Source: Pseudoclavibacter sp. AY1F1 (GTDB lineage Bacteria > Actinomycetota > Actinomycetes > Actinomycetales > Microbacteriaceae). Taken from it: DNA of 64,000 bases. This document shows, in pieces, positions 53,253 to 63,781 of the stretch (position 1 is its first letter; every line of letters begins with the position of its first letter). The position numbers were made by a program, and so were the translations under genes. The stretch is from the NCBI RefSeq assembly GCF_002931075.1, contig NZ_PSTQ01000013.1, positions 51,017 through 115,016 of the forward strand, given 5' to 3'. Under the pieces are notes generated by a model that saw only the letters and a list, made by a program, of their open reading frames with translations, made no database searches and was not told the DNA's origin.

Positions 53253-54605
53253 TCAGATGCCGAGGACCGACTTCGCGATGGAGAAGTAGACGATGAGTCC
53301 AGTGGCGTCGCAGAACGTCGAGATGAAGGGTGTCGAGAACACGGCGGGATCCACGCGGATCGATTTCGCGACAAGCGGCATGACTCCGCCGACGGTCGCG
53401 GAGATCGTGCAGACCGACAGCAAGGTGAGGCCGATGACCGTGCCGATGCCGACGCCGTAGAAGGTCGTCGCGATGGCGAAGGCGACGGCTCCGAGCGTGA
53501 CGCCGAGCACAACCCCGGTCCGAAGCTCCTTGAGCGCTACCGGCCACGCATTCCTGGGTCGCACCTCTCCCATGGCGAGGGCCCTCGTGACGGTGGTCGC
53601 GGCCTGGGAGCCGGTGTTGCCACCGATGCCCGTGAGGAGCGGGATGAAGAGCGCGAGTGCCACCTGCTGCTCAAGCGTGGCCTCGAACAGCTCGAGGACG
53701 CTCACCGTCAGGATGGCGGAGACGGCGAGCACGAAGAGCCAGACGATCCGGGAGCGCACGACCGCGAAAACCGGAGTCGTCAAGTACGGGCGCCTCAACG
53801 GCTCGGAGGCTCCCGCGTGCGCCTCGTCCTCGTCGCGTGCTGCCTCGACCACGCGTTGGGCGTCGTCTCCGGTAAGCAGACCGAGGAGCCGGTCCTCGCT
53901 GTCCACGATGGGCATCGCGAGCACGCCTCGGTCGACGAGGGTGCGCGCCGTCACCTCGGCGTCGTCATCAGCGTGTGCGTAGAGGGCGGTTGCCATGTGG
54001 TCTTGGACTGTCTCGTCCGGGGACGCGAAGAAGAGCTCCCGGAGGCTCACGACGCCCAGCAGGTGCCGACCGTCATCGATGACGGGGATGGTGTAAATCG
54101 TCTCAGCGTCACCGCCCCGCTCCTGAATGCGCTCGAGCGCGACCCTGACAAGCTCCTGCGGGTAGACGTGAACGTAGTCAGGGCTCATGCGCCTGCCTAC
54201 GGAGCCGACCGGGTAGCCGAGGATCACGGCGGTCTCGCCGCGCTCGTCCGCAGGCAGGTCCTGAACAAGTCGTTTCGCGATTTTCGCGGGCAGCTCGTCC
54301 ATGAGGGCGACCCTGTCGTCGGGGTCGAGCTCGGCGAAGACGCTCGCGACGTCGGCATCGGAGAGCTGCGTGACGACCTCACGCTGTGCGGGCGCGTCCA
54401 TCCGCTCGAAGACCGTCATGGCTTCGTCTTTCGGCAGCAACCGGAAGGCGACCCCGGCGTCGCGCGCCGGGAGCCTCTCCAGGAGGACGGCGACGTCCGG
54501 CACCGGGGCGCGAGACAGGGCTGTCGCGGCCCCGCTCAGGTCACCGCGTGAGAGGTCGCTGCTGACGATCTCGACGAGATCGTCGAGGGAATGGAGATGG
54601 GGCAT
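53253..54605 (-). CDS. mgtE: Magnesium transporter MgtE
   Basis: MgtE is a magnesium channel of the cytoplasmic membrane. The 450-residue protein has an N-terminal helical superhelix domain (RLPARDAGVAFRLLPKDEA), two CBS domains (about 130-250) that sense magnesium, and five transmembrane helices including the selectivity segment PLLTGIGGNTGSQAATTVTRAL. Start is uncertain: ATG 54605 (MPHLHSLDD) or ATG 54623; neither has a good ribosome-binding site. No M-box is seen upstream. Confidence 0.94.
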   Translation of the reverse strand: MPHLHSLDDLVEIVSSDLSRGDLSGAATALSRAPVPDVAVLLERLPARDAGVAFRLLPKDEAMTVFERMDAPAQREVVTQLSDADVASVFAELDPDDRVALMDELPAKIAKRLVQDLPADERGETAVILGYPVGSVGRRMSPDYVHVYPQELVRVALERIQERGGDAETIYTIPVIDDGRHLLGVVSLRELFFASPDETVQDHMATALYAHADDDAEVTARTLVDRGVLAMPIVDSEDRLLGLLTGDDAQRVVEAARDEDEAHAGASEPLRRPYLTTPVFAVVRSRIVWLFVLAVSAILTVSVLELFEATLEQQVALALFIPLLTGIGGNTGSQAATTVTRALAMGEVRPRNAWPVALKELRTGVVLGVTLGAVAFAIATTFYGVGIGTVIGLTLLSVCTISATVGGVMPLVAKSIRVDPAVFSTPFISTFCDATGLIVYFSIAKSVLGI

Positions 54606-54745
54606 GAGGGAATGCAAGCACATTCAGGCGTCGGGCCCGTGGCCCGCGCCGCATCGGCTCCCTCCCCAGCGCTGCCTGCTCACGCCGAATTCCTCCCGCT
54701 CGACGTGGAGCCGCACCCGTTGGCCCCGAAGCCCCGCCTGCTCGC

Positions 54746-54751
54746 TACGAT
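54746..54751 (+). promoter_or_regulatory. -10 box of a leaderless start (UvrA-like gene)
   Basis: TACGAT ends 6 bases before the ATG at 54758. It is identical to the box of the S4 gene. Confidence 0.6.
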
Positions 54752-54757
54752 CACTGC

Positions 54758-57007
<2,250 letters not shown>

Positions 57008-57021
57008 CTCACGGCGGCTGG

Positions 57022-57957
57022 TCAGCTCGTGCTCGCCTCGAGACCCGTCAGCTCGCGCTCGAGGTTGCGCCTCGCCCGCGGCTCCCATTCCTCGGGTGCC
57101 GCGGGCGAGACGAAGAGGCGCGGGGACCTCAGCAGGGCCCTGAGCACGGAGGCTCGGCCGACACGCCAGTGCTCGTCCGGCACGTGTGCGTAGTCGCGGC
57201 GGACAAGGGCGACGTAGCGCGCGTAGCCGTCTTCAGCCCTGGCGAGCACGGCGAGGTCCGCGTCCATGAGGATCTCCCCCGCCGCATCGCCTTGCTGGAC
57301 TTCGTGGTTGATCGTCGCCAGCACGAGGCGCTCGACGTCGCCGACGAGGTCCGCGTCGCAGCCCAGGGCGCCGAGCCGCTTGACGGCGAGGGCGGCGCTC
57401 GCTCGCTCGTCGTCGCCAGCGGCACCCTCGTAGACGGCGTCGTGGAACCAGGCGGCCAGCCGTGCCGTGAGCAGCTCCCGCTCGCTCAGCGGGGCGCTGA
57501 GCTCGGCGGCACGCAGGCGCATGGTGTCGATGGCGTCGAGCACTGAGAGCAGGTGGGTGGCGTCGTGATAGTGGCGGGAGGGGGCAGACCAGGCGTCGAG
57601 CAGGTCGTCCCGGAGAGCATCCGCCGCCGACTGTCGATCGTTGCCCAATCCGAGCTCGTCCCAGCGGCGCTGCAGCGTGAGACGGGCGCGCTTTGGGCGG
57701 TCCCTGGCGGGCACTCGCACGCCGCCGGCGACGAGGCGTCGCACGAGCGCGGAGCCCGAGACCGGCTCGGCCCCGAGGGCGACGAGCGCTTCGTACTGCT
57801 CGGCCGGTACGTCGTAGTGGTCGACGTCGAACGCCCGGCTGCGGATGCCCGCCCGGGCGGCGAACTCGTGCAGCTCGTCGACGGCGGAGTCGGAGACGAG
57901 GTGCGAGAAGGTCGTGCCGTGCGCGGGCCAGACGGGTGGATCGATCAGGATGACCAT
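57022..57957 (-). CDS. DUF4031-HD domain fusion protein
   Basis: Residues 1-85 match DUF4031 ([22 protein letters not shown]), a small domain of unknown role. Residues about 110-300 form an HD-type metal hydrolase: RHYHDATH (His129, His131, Asp132, His135) and FHDAVY (His172, Asp173) are the expected ligands. HD proteins act on nucleotides or similar phosphoesters; the substrate is unknown. A TATTCT box lies 6 bases before the ATG, facing the mycothiol dehydrogenase promoter. Confidence 0.87.
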   Translation of the reverse strand: MVILIDPPVWPAHGTTFSHLVSDSAVDELHEFAARAGIRSRAFDVDHYDVPAEQYEALVALGAEPVSGSALVRRLVAGGVRVPARDRPKRARLTLQRRWDELGLGNDRQSAADALRDDLLDAWSAPSRHYHDATHLLSVLDAIDTMRLRAAELSAPLSERELLTARLAAWFHDAVYEGAAGDDERASAALAVKRLGALGCDADLVGDVERLVLATINHEVQQGDAAGEILMDADLAVLARAEDGYARYVALVRRDYAHVPDEHWRVGRASVLRALLRSPRLFVSPAAPEEWEPRARRNLERELTGLEASTS

Positions 57958-57963
57958 TGCTGA

Positions 57964-57969
57964 AGAATA
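57964..57969 (-). promoter_or_regulatory. -10 box of a leaderless start (DUF4031-HD gene)
   Basis: On the minus strand TATTCT ends 6 bases before the ATG at 57957. Confidence 0.6.
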
Positions 57970-57988
57970 CGTTGAGGGAGACTGCGAC

Positions 57989-57994
57989 TACCCT
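57989..57994 (+). promoter_or_regulatory. -10 box of a leaderless start (mycothiol dehydrogenase)
   Basis: TACCCT ends 6 bases before the ATG at 58001, 44 bases from the divergent start. Confidence 0.6.
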
Positions 57995-58000
57995 TGCCAC

Positions 58001-59086
58001 ATGGTCTCCCGTGTCAAAGGTGCAGTTGTCCGTGGCAAGAACGAACCGGTGTCGATTGAGACGGTGCTGGTCCCCGATCCGGGGCCAGGCGAAGCCGTGG
58101 TCGACATCATAACGAGCGGTGTCTGTCACACCGATCTCCACTATCAGCAGGGTGGGATCAGCGACGACTTCCCGTTCCTGCTCGGGCATGAGGCCACGGG
58201 CCGGGTGTCGGCGATCGGCGAGGGCGTGACCGAGATCGAGGTCCGCGACCGGGTCATCCTCAACTGGCGCGCGGTGTGCGGCGAGTGCCGCGCCTGCGCG
58301 AAGGGGCAGCCGCAGTACTGCTTCAACACGCACAATGCGACGCAGAAGATGACGCTGGAGGACGGCACGGAGCTCTCCCCCGCTCTTGGTATCGGCGCGT
58401 TCATCGAGAAGACGCTGGTCGCGGCTGGTCAGTGCACGAAGGTCGACGAGGAGTCGGATGCGGCTGCGGTCGGCCTCCTCGGCTGCGGGGTCATGGCCGG
58501 TATCGGGGCAGCCATCAACACCGGTGAGGTGAAGCGCGGCGAGTCGGTTGCGGTCATCGGCTGCGGTGGGGTCGGGATGGCGGCCATCGCCGGTGCCGCC
58601 CTCGCGGGAGCCACCACGATCATCGCCGTCGACATCGATGCTGCGAAGCTCGAGCGGGCGGCGCATTTCGGCGCGACGCACACCATCAACTCCCGCGAAG
58701 AGGACGTCGTCGAGGGTGTTCGCGCCTTGACGGGCGGCTTCGGGGCTGACGTCGTCATCGAGGCGGTCGGGCGCCCGGAGACCTACAAGCAGGCGTTCTA
58801 CGCTCGGGACCTCGCGGGTCGCGTCGTGCTCGTCGGGGTGCCGACGCCCGAGATGACGCTCGAGCTGCCGCTGCTCGACGTCTTCGGCCGAGGCGGATCC
58901 CTCAAGTCCTCCTGGTACGGCGACTGCCTGCCGAGCCGCGACTTCCCGATGCTCGTCGAGCAGTATCGGCTCGGTCGGCTGGACCTCGATGCTTTCGTCT
59001 CGGAGCGCATCGGCATCGAGGACATCGAGGCCTCGTTCGCGCGCATGAAGGACGGCACGGTTCTCCGGTCGGTGGTGGAGCTGTGA
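58001..59086 (+). CDS. S-(hydroxymethyl)mycothiol dehydrogenase
   Basis: This zinc alcohol dehydrogenase oxidises the formaldehyde-mycothiol adduct and can reduce S-nitrosomycothiol (Rv2259 type, mscR/adhE2). The 361 residues have the catalytic zinc ligands Cys42 and His63-Glu64, the structural zinc Cys at 93, 96, 99 and 107, and the NAD-binding [14 protein letters not shown]. The ATG 58001 is chosen for its TACCCT box and the normal [13 protein letters not shown] start. It overlaps the MBL gene by GTGA, the same order as Rv2259-Rv2260. Confidence 0.94.
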   Translation: MVSRVKGAVVRGKNEPVSIETVLVPDPGPGEAVVDIITSGVCHTDLHYQQGGISDDFPFLLGHEATGRVSAIGEGVTEIEVRDRVILNWRAVCGECRACAKGQPQYCFNTHNATQKMTLEDGTELSPALGIGAFIEKTLVAAGQCTKVDEESDAAAVGLLGCGVMAGIGAAINTGEVKRGESVAVIGCGGVGMAAIAGAALAGATTIIAVDIDAAKLERAAHFGATHTINSREEDVVEGVRALTGGFGADVVIEAVGRPETYKQAFYARDLAGRVVLVGVPTPEMTLELPLLDVFGRGGSLKSSWYGDCLPSRDFPMLVEQYRLGRLDLDAFVSERIGIEDIEASFARMKDGTVLRSVVEL

Positions 59087-59724
59087 GCGACCACGGCAAG
59101 GTGCGAATTGATCGCATCGTGACGAGCGGCACGTTCTCCCTAGACGGTGGAACGTGGGACGTCGACAACAACGTGTACCTCGTGGGTGACGATGCCGACG
59201 TCGTGGTCATCGACCCGGCGCACGACGCGCAGGCTGTCAGGGACGCCGTGGGCACTCGCCGGGTGCGGCGAGTCCTGCTGACGCACGGGCACGACGACCA
59301 CATCGCGGCGGCGCAGGAGTTCGCGACGCTCGTGGACGCGCCCATCGCGCTGCACGGCGGAGACCGGATGCTGTGGGACGCGGTCTATCCGGACTCGGCG
59401 CCCGATGTCGAGCTCGCGGACGACGACCGCATCCTGATCGACGAGGTCGACCTTCAGGTGCTTCACACGCCTGGGCACTCCCCCGGCTCGGTCTGCTTCT
59501 ACGCGCCGGCTCTCGGAACGCTCTTCAGTGGCGACACGCTGTTCAGCGGAGGCCCCGGTGCCACCGGGCGCAGCTACAGCGACTTCGGGACGATCATCGA
59601 GTCGATCTCGGGGCGGTTGCTGACCCTCCCCGCCGAGACGGCGGTGCTCACGGGTCACGGCGACGCGACGACGATCGGCGCGGAAGCGCCCCACCTCGAG
59701 GAGTGGATCACGCGTGGCCACTGA
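59083..59724 (+). CDS. Metallo-beta-lactamase fold hydrolase
   Basis: The 213-residue protein has the HxHxDH motif THGHDDH (68-73), HTPGHSPGS and SGDTLFSGG, giving the two-metal site of glyoxalase II-like hydrolases. Its partner gene encodes the mycothiol dehydrogenase, so the likely substrate is S-formylmycothiol or another mycothiol thioester; this is inference from neighbourhood. GTG start overlaps the dehydrogenase stop. Confidence 0.92.
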   Translation: MSDHGKVRIDRIVTSGTFSLDGGTWDVDNNVYLVGDDADVVVIDPAHDAQAVRDAVGTRRVRRVLLTHGHDDHIAAAQEFATLVDAPIALHGGDRMLWDAVYPDSAPDVELADDDRILIDEVDLQVLHTPGHSPGSVCFYAPALGTLFSGDTLFSGGPGATGRSYSDFGTIIESISGRLLTLPAETAVLTGHGDATTIGAEAPHLEEWITRGH

Positions 59725-61150
59725 CGACCAGAACGGCTCCGGGGCGGCGACAACGTTCGATGTGATCGTGATCGGCGCGGGCCCCGTCGGGGAGAACGTC
59801 GCCGACCGGACGGTGCAGGGCGGTCTGAGCACGCTGATCGTCGAGAAGGAGCTGGTGGGCGGCGAGTGCTCGTACTGGGCGTGCATCCCGTCGAAGGCGC
59901 TCCTCCGGAGCGGCGCGGCACTCCGGGCGGCTCGTGCGGTGCCCGGCGCTCGTGAGGCCGCCGTCGGCGACCTCGACGTGGGGGCGGTGCTCGCTCGGCG
60001 CGACTCGTACGTGTCCAACTGGAGCGACGAGGGACAGGTGAAGTGGCTCTCGGGGGCGGGCATCGACCTGGTTCGTGGGCACGCGCGCATCACCGGCGAA
60101 CGTGAGGTGACGGTGAACGGCACCCGGTATTCGGCGCGGGTTGCGGTCGTCGTGGCGACGGGGTCCGCGGCGCTGCTCCCGGACATCCCCGGGCTCGCCG
60201 GGGCCTCGCCGTGGACGAGCCGGGAGGCGACCGCGGTCGCGAGCATCCCTGAGTCGATCACGATCATCGGGGGCGGGGTCGTCGCGGTCGAGATCGCGAC
60301 CGCGTACACGGACCTCGGTGCCCAGGTGACGCTTGTTGTCCGGAGCCGTGTGCTCGGCGGTTTCGAGGAGTTCGCCGGGGAGGCGGTCGCCGAAGCGCTG
60401 CGTTCGCGCGGGGCGACGATCATCACGGGTGCCTCCCCTTCTGGCGTCGCCAGGGACGAGGCGGGACGGGTCACGGTGACGCTCGAGGACGGGCGGACGC
60501 TGGAGAGCGAGGAGCTGCTCGTCGCGACGGGGCGCGTCCCGCGCACGGAGGATCTCGGGCTCGAGGTTGCCGGGCTGGAGCCAGGCGGCTGGATCGACGT
60601 GGACGACACGATGCTCGTGCGCGGCAGTGACTGGCTTTACGCGGCAGGCGACGTCAACCACCGCGCGTTGCTGACCCACCAGGGCAAGTACCAGGCTCGG
60701 GCGGCAGGCGACGCGATCGCGGCTCGGGCCGCGGGGCGCCAGCTCGACGACGCGCCGTGGGGCACGCACGTGGCGACGGCCGACCATGCGGCGGTGCCGC
60801 AGCTTGTCTACTCGGACCCCGAGGTGGCGGCGGTCGGGCTGACGAGCACTGCGGCGGAGAAGCAGGGGGTGCGGGTGCGTTCGGTCGATGTGCCGATCGG
60901 CAATGTGTCCGGCGCTTCCTTGCACGCGGAAGGCTACGAGGGCACCGCGAGGATGCTCGTGGACGAGGACCGCGGTGTCGTGGTCGGGTTCACGATGGTC
61001 GGCCCCGATGTGGGCGAGCTGCTGCACGCGGCGACGATCGCGGTGGTCGGCGAAGTCCAGGTGTCCAGGCTCTGGCACGCGGTGCCGTCGTTCCCGACCA
61101 TGAGCGAGTTGTGGTTGCGTCTGCTCGAGGGCTACGGGCGGCCCGAGTAG
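59714..61150 (+). CDS. FAD-dependent pyridine nucleotide-disulfide oxidoreductase
   Basis: The 478-residue flavoprotein has the N-terminal VIGAGPVGENVA, a redox-active pair in GGECSYWACIPSKALL (Cys52, Cys57), a second Rossmann motif IGGGVVAVEIA and the dimer-domain segment VVGFTMVGPDVGELLHAATIA cut at 19 residues. It is the CSYWAC-type reductase subfamily common in actinobacteria, whose substrate is not established; the usual C-terminal His-Glu pair is not obvious (LWHAVPSFPTMSE). The gene overlaps the MBL gene by 11 bases, so a mycothiol-related role is plausible. The hairpin at 61163 follows. Confidence 0.88.
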   Translation: MATDDQNGSGAATTFDVIVIGAGPVGENVADRTVQGGLSTLIVEKELVGGECSYWACIPSKALLRSGAALRAARAVPGAREAAVGDLDVGAVLARRDSYVSNWSDEGQVKWLSGAGIDLVRGHARITGEREVTVNGTRYSARVAVVVATGSAALLPDIPGLAGASPWTSREATAVASIPESITIIGGGVVAVEIATAYTDLGAQVTLVVRSRVLGGFEEFAGEAVAEALRSRGATIITGASPSGVARDEAGRVTVTLEDGRTLESEELLVATGRVPRTEDLGLEVAGLEPGGWIDVDDTMLVRGSDWLYAAGDVNHRALLTHQGKYQARAAGDAIAARAAGRQLDDAPWGTHVATADHAAVPQLVYSDPEVAAVGLTSTAAEKQGVRVRSVDVPIGNVSGASLHAEGYEGTARMLVDEDRGVVVGFTMVGPDVGELLHAATIAVVGEVQVSRLWHAVPSFPTMSELWLRLLEGYGRPE

Positions 61151-61162
61151 CAGTGAAGTTTC

Positions 61163-61195
61163 GGGGCCGGCGCGCGAGAAGCGATCGCCGGCCCC
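61163..61195 (+). terminator. Terminator hairpin after the mycothiol operon
   Basis: GGGGCCGGCG (61163-61172) pairs with CGCCGGCCCC (61186-61195), loop 13 bases, 13 bases past the stop codon, followed by TTACGC. The T-run is short. Confidence 0.65.
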
Positions 61196-61278
61196 TTACG
61201 CATGATGGCCTGCTGGCGCCCGCGCCCAAGTGCCGGCGCTCACGCGTCGGCGAACACGTCGCGCTCGACGGTCGGGCT

Positions 61279-61370
61279 GAGGCGTGGGCGCCGGTGAACG
61301 TCAGGCGTCGGCGCCGGTGAACGTCAGGCGTGGGCGCCGGTGAACATCAGGCGTCGGCGCCGGTGAACAT
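61279..61370. repeat. 23-bp tandem repeat, four units, at the 3' end of the MOSC gene
   Basis: Units start at 61279, 61302, 61325 and 61348 (pattern CAGGCGTSGGCGCCGGTGAA plus CRT). The last unit holds the final codons Phe-Thr-Gly-Ala-Asp-Ala and the stop of the MOSC gene, so each unit carries a copy of that gene ending. A more decayed copy of the same ending lies at about 61236-61276. Confidence 0.92.
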
Positions 61371-61925
61371 GTCGCGCACGGTGGGGCTGTTCGGATCCTG
61401 CGTGAGGACCTCGACGAGGTCGCCGGCCGCGATCTTGCCGGTCTTCGTGACGCGCAGGTAGGCGCCGACGCGACCTGCCGTGCTGAAACGCTTGACCCAG
61501 CCGCGCTCGTCCGGTCCCCCGACCCATCTGGCGAAGGTCTGGCAGGGGACGCGCGGGGCGGTCACGACGAGTTCCACGACACGGGAAGAACCCGCGGCGT
61601 TCGGGTCGCCTATGCGGAGGGTGTCGCCGATGTGGAGCTCGTTGACGTCGAGGCCGTCGATGCGGAGGTTCTCACCGAAGAATCCGAGCTGGAGTGGTCG
61701 CCCGAGTTCGCCGGCCCAATACTCGGCGTCGGACTGTGAGTAGGCGTAGACGGCTTGGTCGAGGCCGCCGTGATGCTTCCGGTCGGCTTGCACATCGCCG
61801 TAGACCCCGTAGCGCCCCACTTTGATGGCGCCCTCGATGGGGCGCTTGTCGATGGCGGTGACGCCGACGCTGCCGGGGTCATGGCGGAGCTGCGCGACTG
61901 CGCAGATGGCGAGCAGTTGGGCCAA
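61347..61925 (-). CDS. MOSC domain protein (YiiM-like)
   Basis: This 192-residue MOSC domain protein has DKRPIEGAIKVGRYGVYGDV followed by DRKHHGGLDQAVYAY, the family's metal/sulfur-handling core, and the conserved Cys in RVPCQTFARW. MOSC proteins such as YiiM reduce N-hydroxylated bases using molybdenum cofactor. The start is not certain: TTG 61925 gives LAQLLAICAVAQL, the normal family N-terminus, 7 bases after the DUF5997 stop. The end falls in a 23-bp repeat. Confidence 0.85.
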   Translation of the reverse strand: MAQLLAICAVAQLRHDPGSVGVTAIDKRPIEGAIKVGRYGVYGDVQADRKHHGGLDQAVYAYSQSDAEYWAGELGRPLQLGFFGENLRIDGLDVNELHIGDTLRIGDPNAAGSSRVVELVVTAPRVPCQTFARWVGGPDERGWVKRFSTAGRVGAYLRVTKTGKIAAGDLVEVLTQDPNSPTVRDMFTGADA

Positions 61926-61932
61926 GGCTGGC

Positions 61933-62349
61933 TCAGTCGGAGCGCTTGGCGTTTTTGGCGTGAAGTTCGGCGACGCGGGCGTTCTCGGCGCGGACCTTGG
62001 CCTGGACCCCGCGTTCGTGGGAGAGCCACGAGGGAGCTCCCTCGAGGAGGGCCTGAATCTCGGCGGTCGTGAGCGCTTCGGTGACGCCGCCCCTCGCAAG
62101 GCCGGAATTGGTGATGCCGAGCTTGCGGGCGACGACGTCGCGCGGGTGGGGGCCGGTGCGGCGCAGTTCCTGCAGCCATTCTGGTGGGGTCTCCTGCAGT
62201 TCGAGGAAGGCGCTGCGACTCAGCGGGGTCTCCTGGAACGCTTCGGGGGTGGCCGGCAGGTAGATGCCGAGCTTCTTTGCGGCGGTTGCCGGCTTCATCG
62301 TCTGTTCCGACCCGCGGTCCGCGGCGGTCTGGCCCTCTGATTCACTCAT
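61933..62349 (-). CDS. DUF5997 family protein
   Basis: This 138-residue actinobacterial protein matches DUF5997: MKPATAAKKLGIYLPATPEA opens the core, followed by LELQETPPEWLQELRRTGPH and HPRDVVARKLGITNSGLARG. The segment resembles a helix-turn-helix but no function is known. It is divergent from a LysR-type substrate-binding protein, a pairing seen often in actinobacteria, with only 30 bases between start codons. ATG 62349 follows TACGAT by 6 bases. Confidence 0.88.
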   Translation of the reverse strand: MSESEGQTAADRGSEQTMKPATAAKKLGIYLPATPEAFQETPLSRSAFLELQETPPEWLQELRRTGPHPRDVVARKLGITNSGLARGGVTEALTTAEIQALLEGAPSWLSHERGVQAKVRAENARVAELHAKNAKRSD

Positions 62350-62355
62350 TTGAGC

Positions 62356-62361
62356 ATCGTA
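62356..62361 (-). promoter_or_regulatory. -10 box of a leaderless start (DUF5997 gene)
   Basis: On the minus strand TACGAT ends 6 bases before the ATG at 62349; it is 5 bases from the opposing TAGCCT box. Confidence 0.55.
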
Positions 62362-62366
62362 CCCAG

Positions 62367-62372
62367 TAGCCT
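62367..62372 (+). promoter_or_regulatory. -10 box of a leaderless start (LysR-type substrate-binding gene)
   Basis: TAGCCT ends 7 bases before the ATG at 62380. Confidence 0.55.
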
Positions 62373-62379
62373 TGCGGGC

Positions 62380-63189
62380 ATGGAGACTCCGACGCACCTC
62401 ACGGTCGCTCTCGCCCCCGGCATCAACCCGCGAAAGTGGTCTCGAGTGTGGGAGGAGCGACGAGCAGAGACGCCGCTTGAGTTCATGACCTTGCATGCGG
62501 CTGAGGCCCGGCAGCTTGTGCTTGGCGACGGCGCGCAGGTCGCGTTCGTGCGGCATCCCTTCGAGCGTGAAGGGCTGAACGCCATCGACCTGTTTGCTGA
62601 GGACGTTGTCGCGGTGGTCGCGGTCGAGTCGGATCTCGACATCGACGAGCCGTTGCGGCTCGAAGAGCTTGACGACTGGCAGCTGGTCCTCGCGCCTTGG
62701 ACTCCGGACTGGGCGGAAGCCGCCGAACGGCTGGGGCTCGACTCCGGTGCGTCGGCTATGACAACTGATCCGGCGGATGCGATGGAGCTCGTCGCGGGAG
62801 GCGCGGGGGTTGCGATCGTGCCGCAGTCGGTGGCGAGGCAGCATGCGCGCAAGGACGTCACGTACCGGGTTATCAGCGATCTCCCCCGCGTGCCCGTCTC
62901 CATTGTCTGGGCTGCCGAGGATGATCGCCTCGACACCGAGGAGTTCGTCGGCATCGTGCGTGGGCGCACGGCTGGGAGCTCGCGAGGCCGCACGGGCGCG
63001 AAGTCGGCGGCGCTGCAGCGCGAGGAGCAGCAGGCGCTGGCCGAGGCGGAGCGCCGTGTGAAGGAACAGCAGAAGAAGAAGGCAACCGCGAAACGGATCG
63101 GCACGTCGTCCGGCACGAGCCGCGGCGCCCAGCTCGCCGCGAAGCGCGCGAAGGCGGGCGGTTCGGGCGGGAAGCGCAAGCGCCGCTAG
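62380..63189 (+). CDS. LysR-type substrate-binding domain protein without DNA-binding domain
   Basis: The 269-residue protein matches the effector-binding domain of LysR regulators (TVALAPGINPRKWSRVWEER, then VAFVRHPFEREGLNAIDLF and ELVAGGAGVAIVPQSVARQH) but has no N-terminal helix-turn-helix. Instead it ends in a Lys/Arg-rich tail (from about 205) that could bind nucleic acid. It is paired divergently with DUF5997, and the two may work together as sensor and DNA-binding part, an untested idea. Confidence 0.87.
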   Translation: METPTHLTVALAPGINPRKWSRVWEERRAETPLEFMTLHAAEARQLVLGDGAQVAFVRHPFEREGLNAIDLFAEDVVAVVAVESDLDIDEPLRLEELDDWQLVLAPWTPDWAEAAERLGLDSGASAMTTDPADAMELVAGGAGVAIVPQSVARQHARKDVTYRVISDLPRVPVSIVWAAEDDRLDTEEFVGIVRGRTAGSSRGRTGAKSAALQREEQQALAEAERRVKEQQKKKATAKRIGTSSGTSRGAQLAAKRAKAGGSGGKRKRR

Positions 63190-63781
63190 GCCCACACGCC
63201 TCGATGGACGCCGCTCTCCCGCCGCTCTCCCGCCGCATCGGGGCGCTGGGTCCCCGTCCGACAAGATCCCCGTTTGACTCTGTCTACTTGAACTCGGCCT
63301 ACGTCGACTCGGTCTGCGTCGCTCGGTCTACGTCAACCCTGTCTACTTCGACTCTGCCTACGTCAACCCTGTCTACGTCAACCCTGTCTACAACCCTGTC
63401 TACGTCAACCGTGTCTATGTCGACTCTGCCTACGTCAACCCTGTGTACTTCGACTCGGCCTAGGTCGACTCTGCCTACGTCAACCCTGTGTACTTCGACT
63501 CGGCCTAGGTCGACTCTGCCTACGTCAACCCTGTGTACTTCGACTCCGACTGCTTCGACTCGGCCTGCTGCAATTCGGTCTCCGAAAATTGGTCCGGTTC
63601 GATGAGGTCCCGTACGTCGAGATCTCGTTCGATGAGACTTCGTGCGATGAGATCCCGCGCGACGCGCCGCCTTTCCGTGCTGCGTCGCCGAACTCCTCCC
63701 CGGCGGGGACTGAGCTGTCCACCTCTGTCGTGAGGCCTCGCCAAGCGGCGCCGCCGGCGTTCCGCGCCTTTGTGGCTTCGG
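63190..63781. repeat. 592-base gap with a 15-bp minisatellite (about 63272-63660)
   Basis: About 26 degenerate 15-base units of form TCGGTCTACGTCGAC run from 63272 to 63660, with an exact 45-bp higher-order repeat at 63422-63466, 63467-63511 and 63512-63556. Read on the plus strand the units give pentapeptides SAYVD, PVYVN and PVYFD, but a one-base loss near 63312 and TAG codons break the frame. The minus strand gives RVDVG-type pentapeptides with no stop. No gene is asserted. Confidence 0.8.

Noticed and set aside
63204..63605. 133-residue Ser/Thr/Leu-rich protein gene from ATG 63204
   Set aside because: Its sequence changes frame against the natural pentapeptide period near 63312 and then only reads the minisatellite out of phase.
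63272..63660. CRISPR array
   Set aside because: Units are contiguous 15-bp repeats without unique spacers, and no cas gene is nearby.
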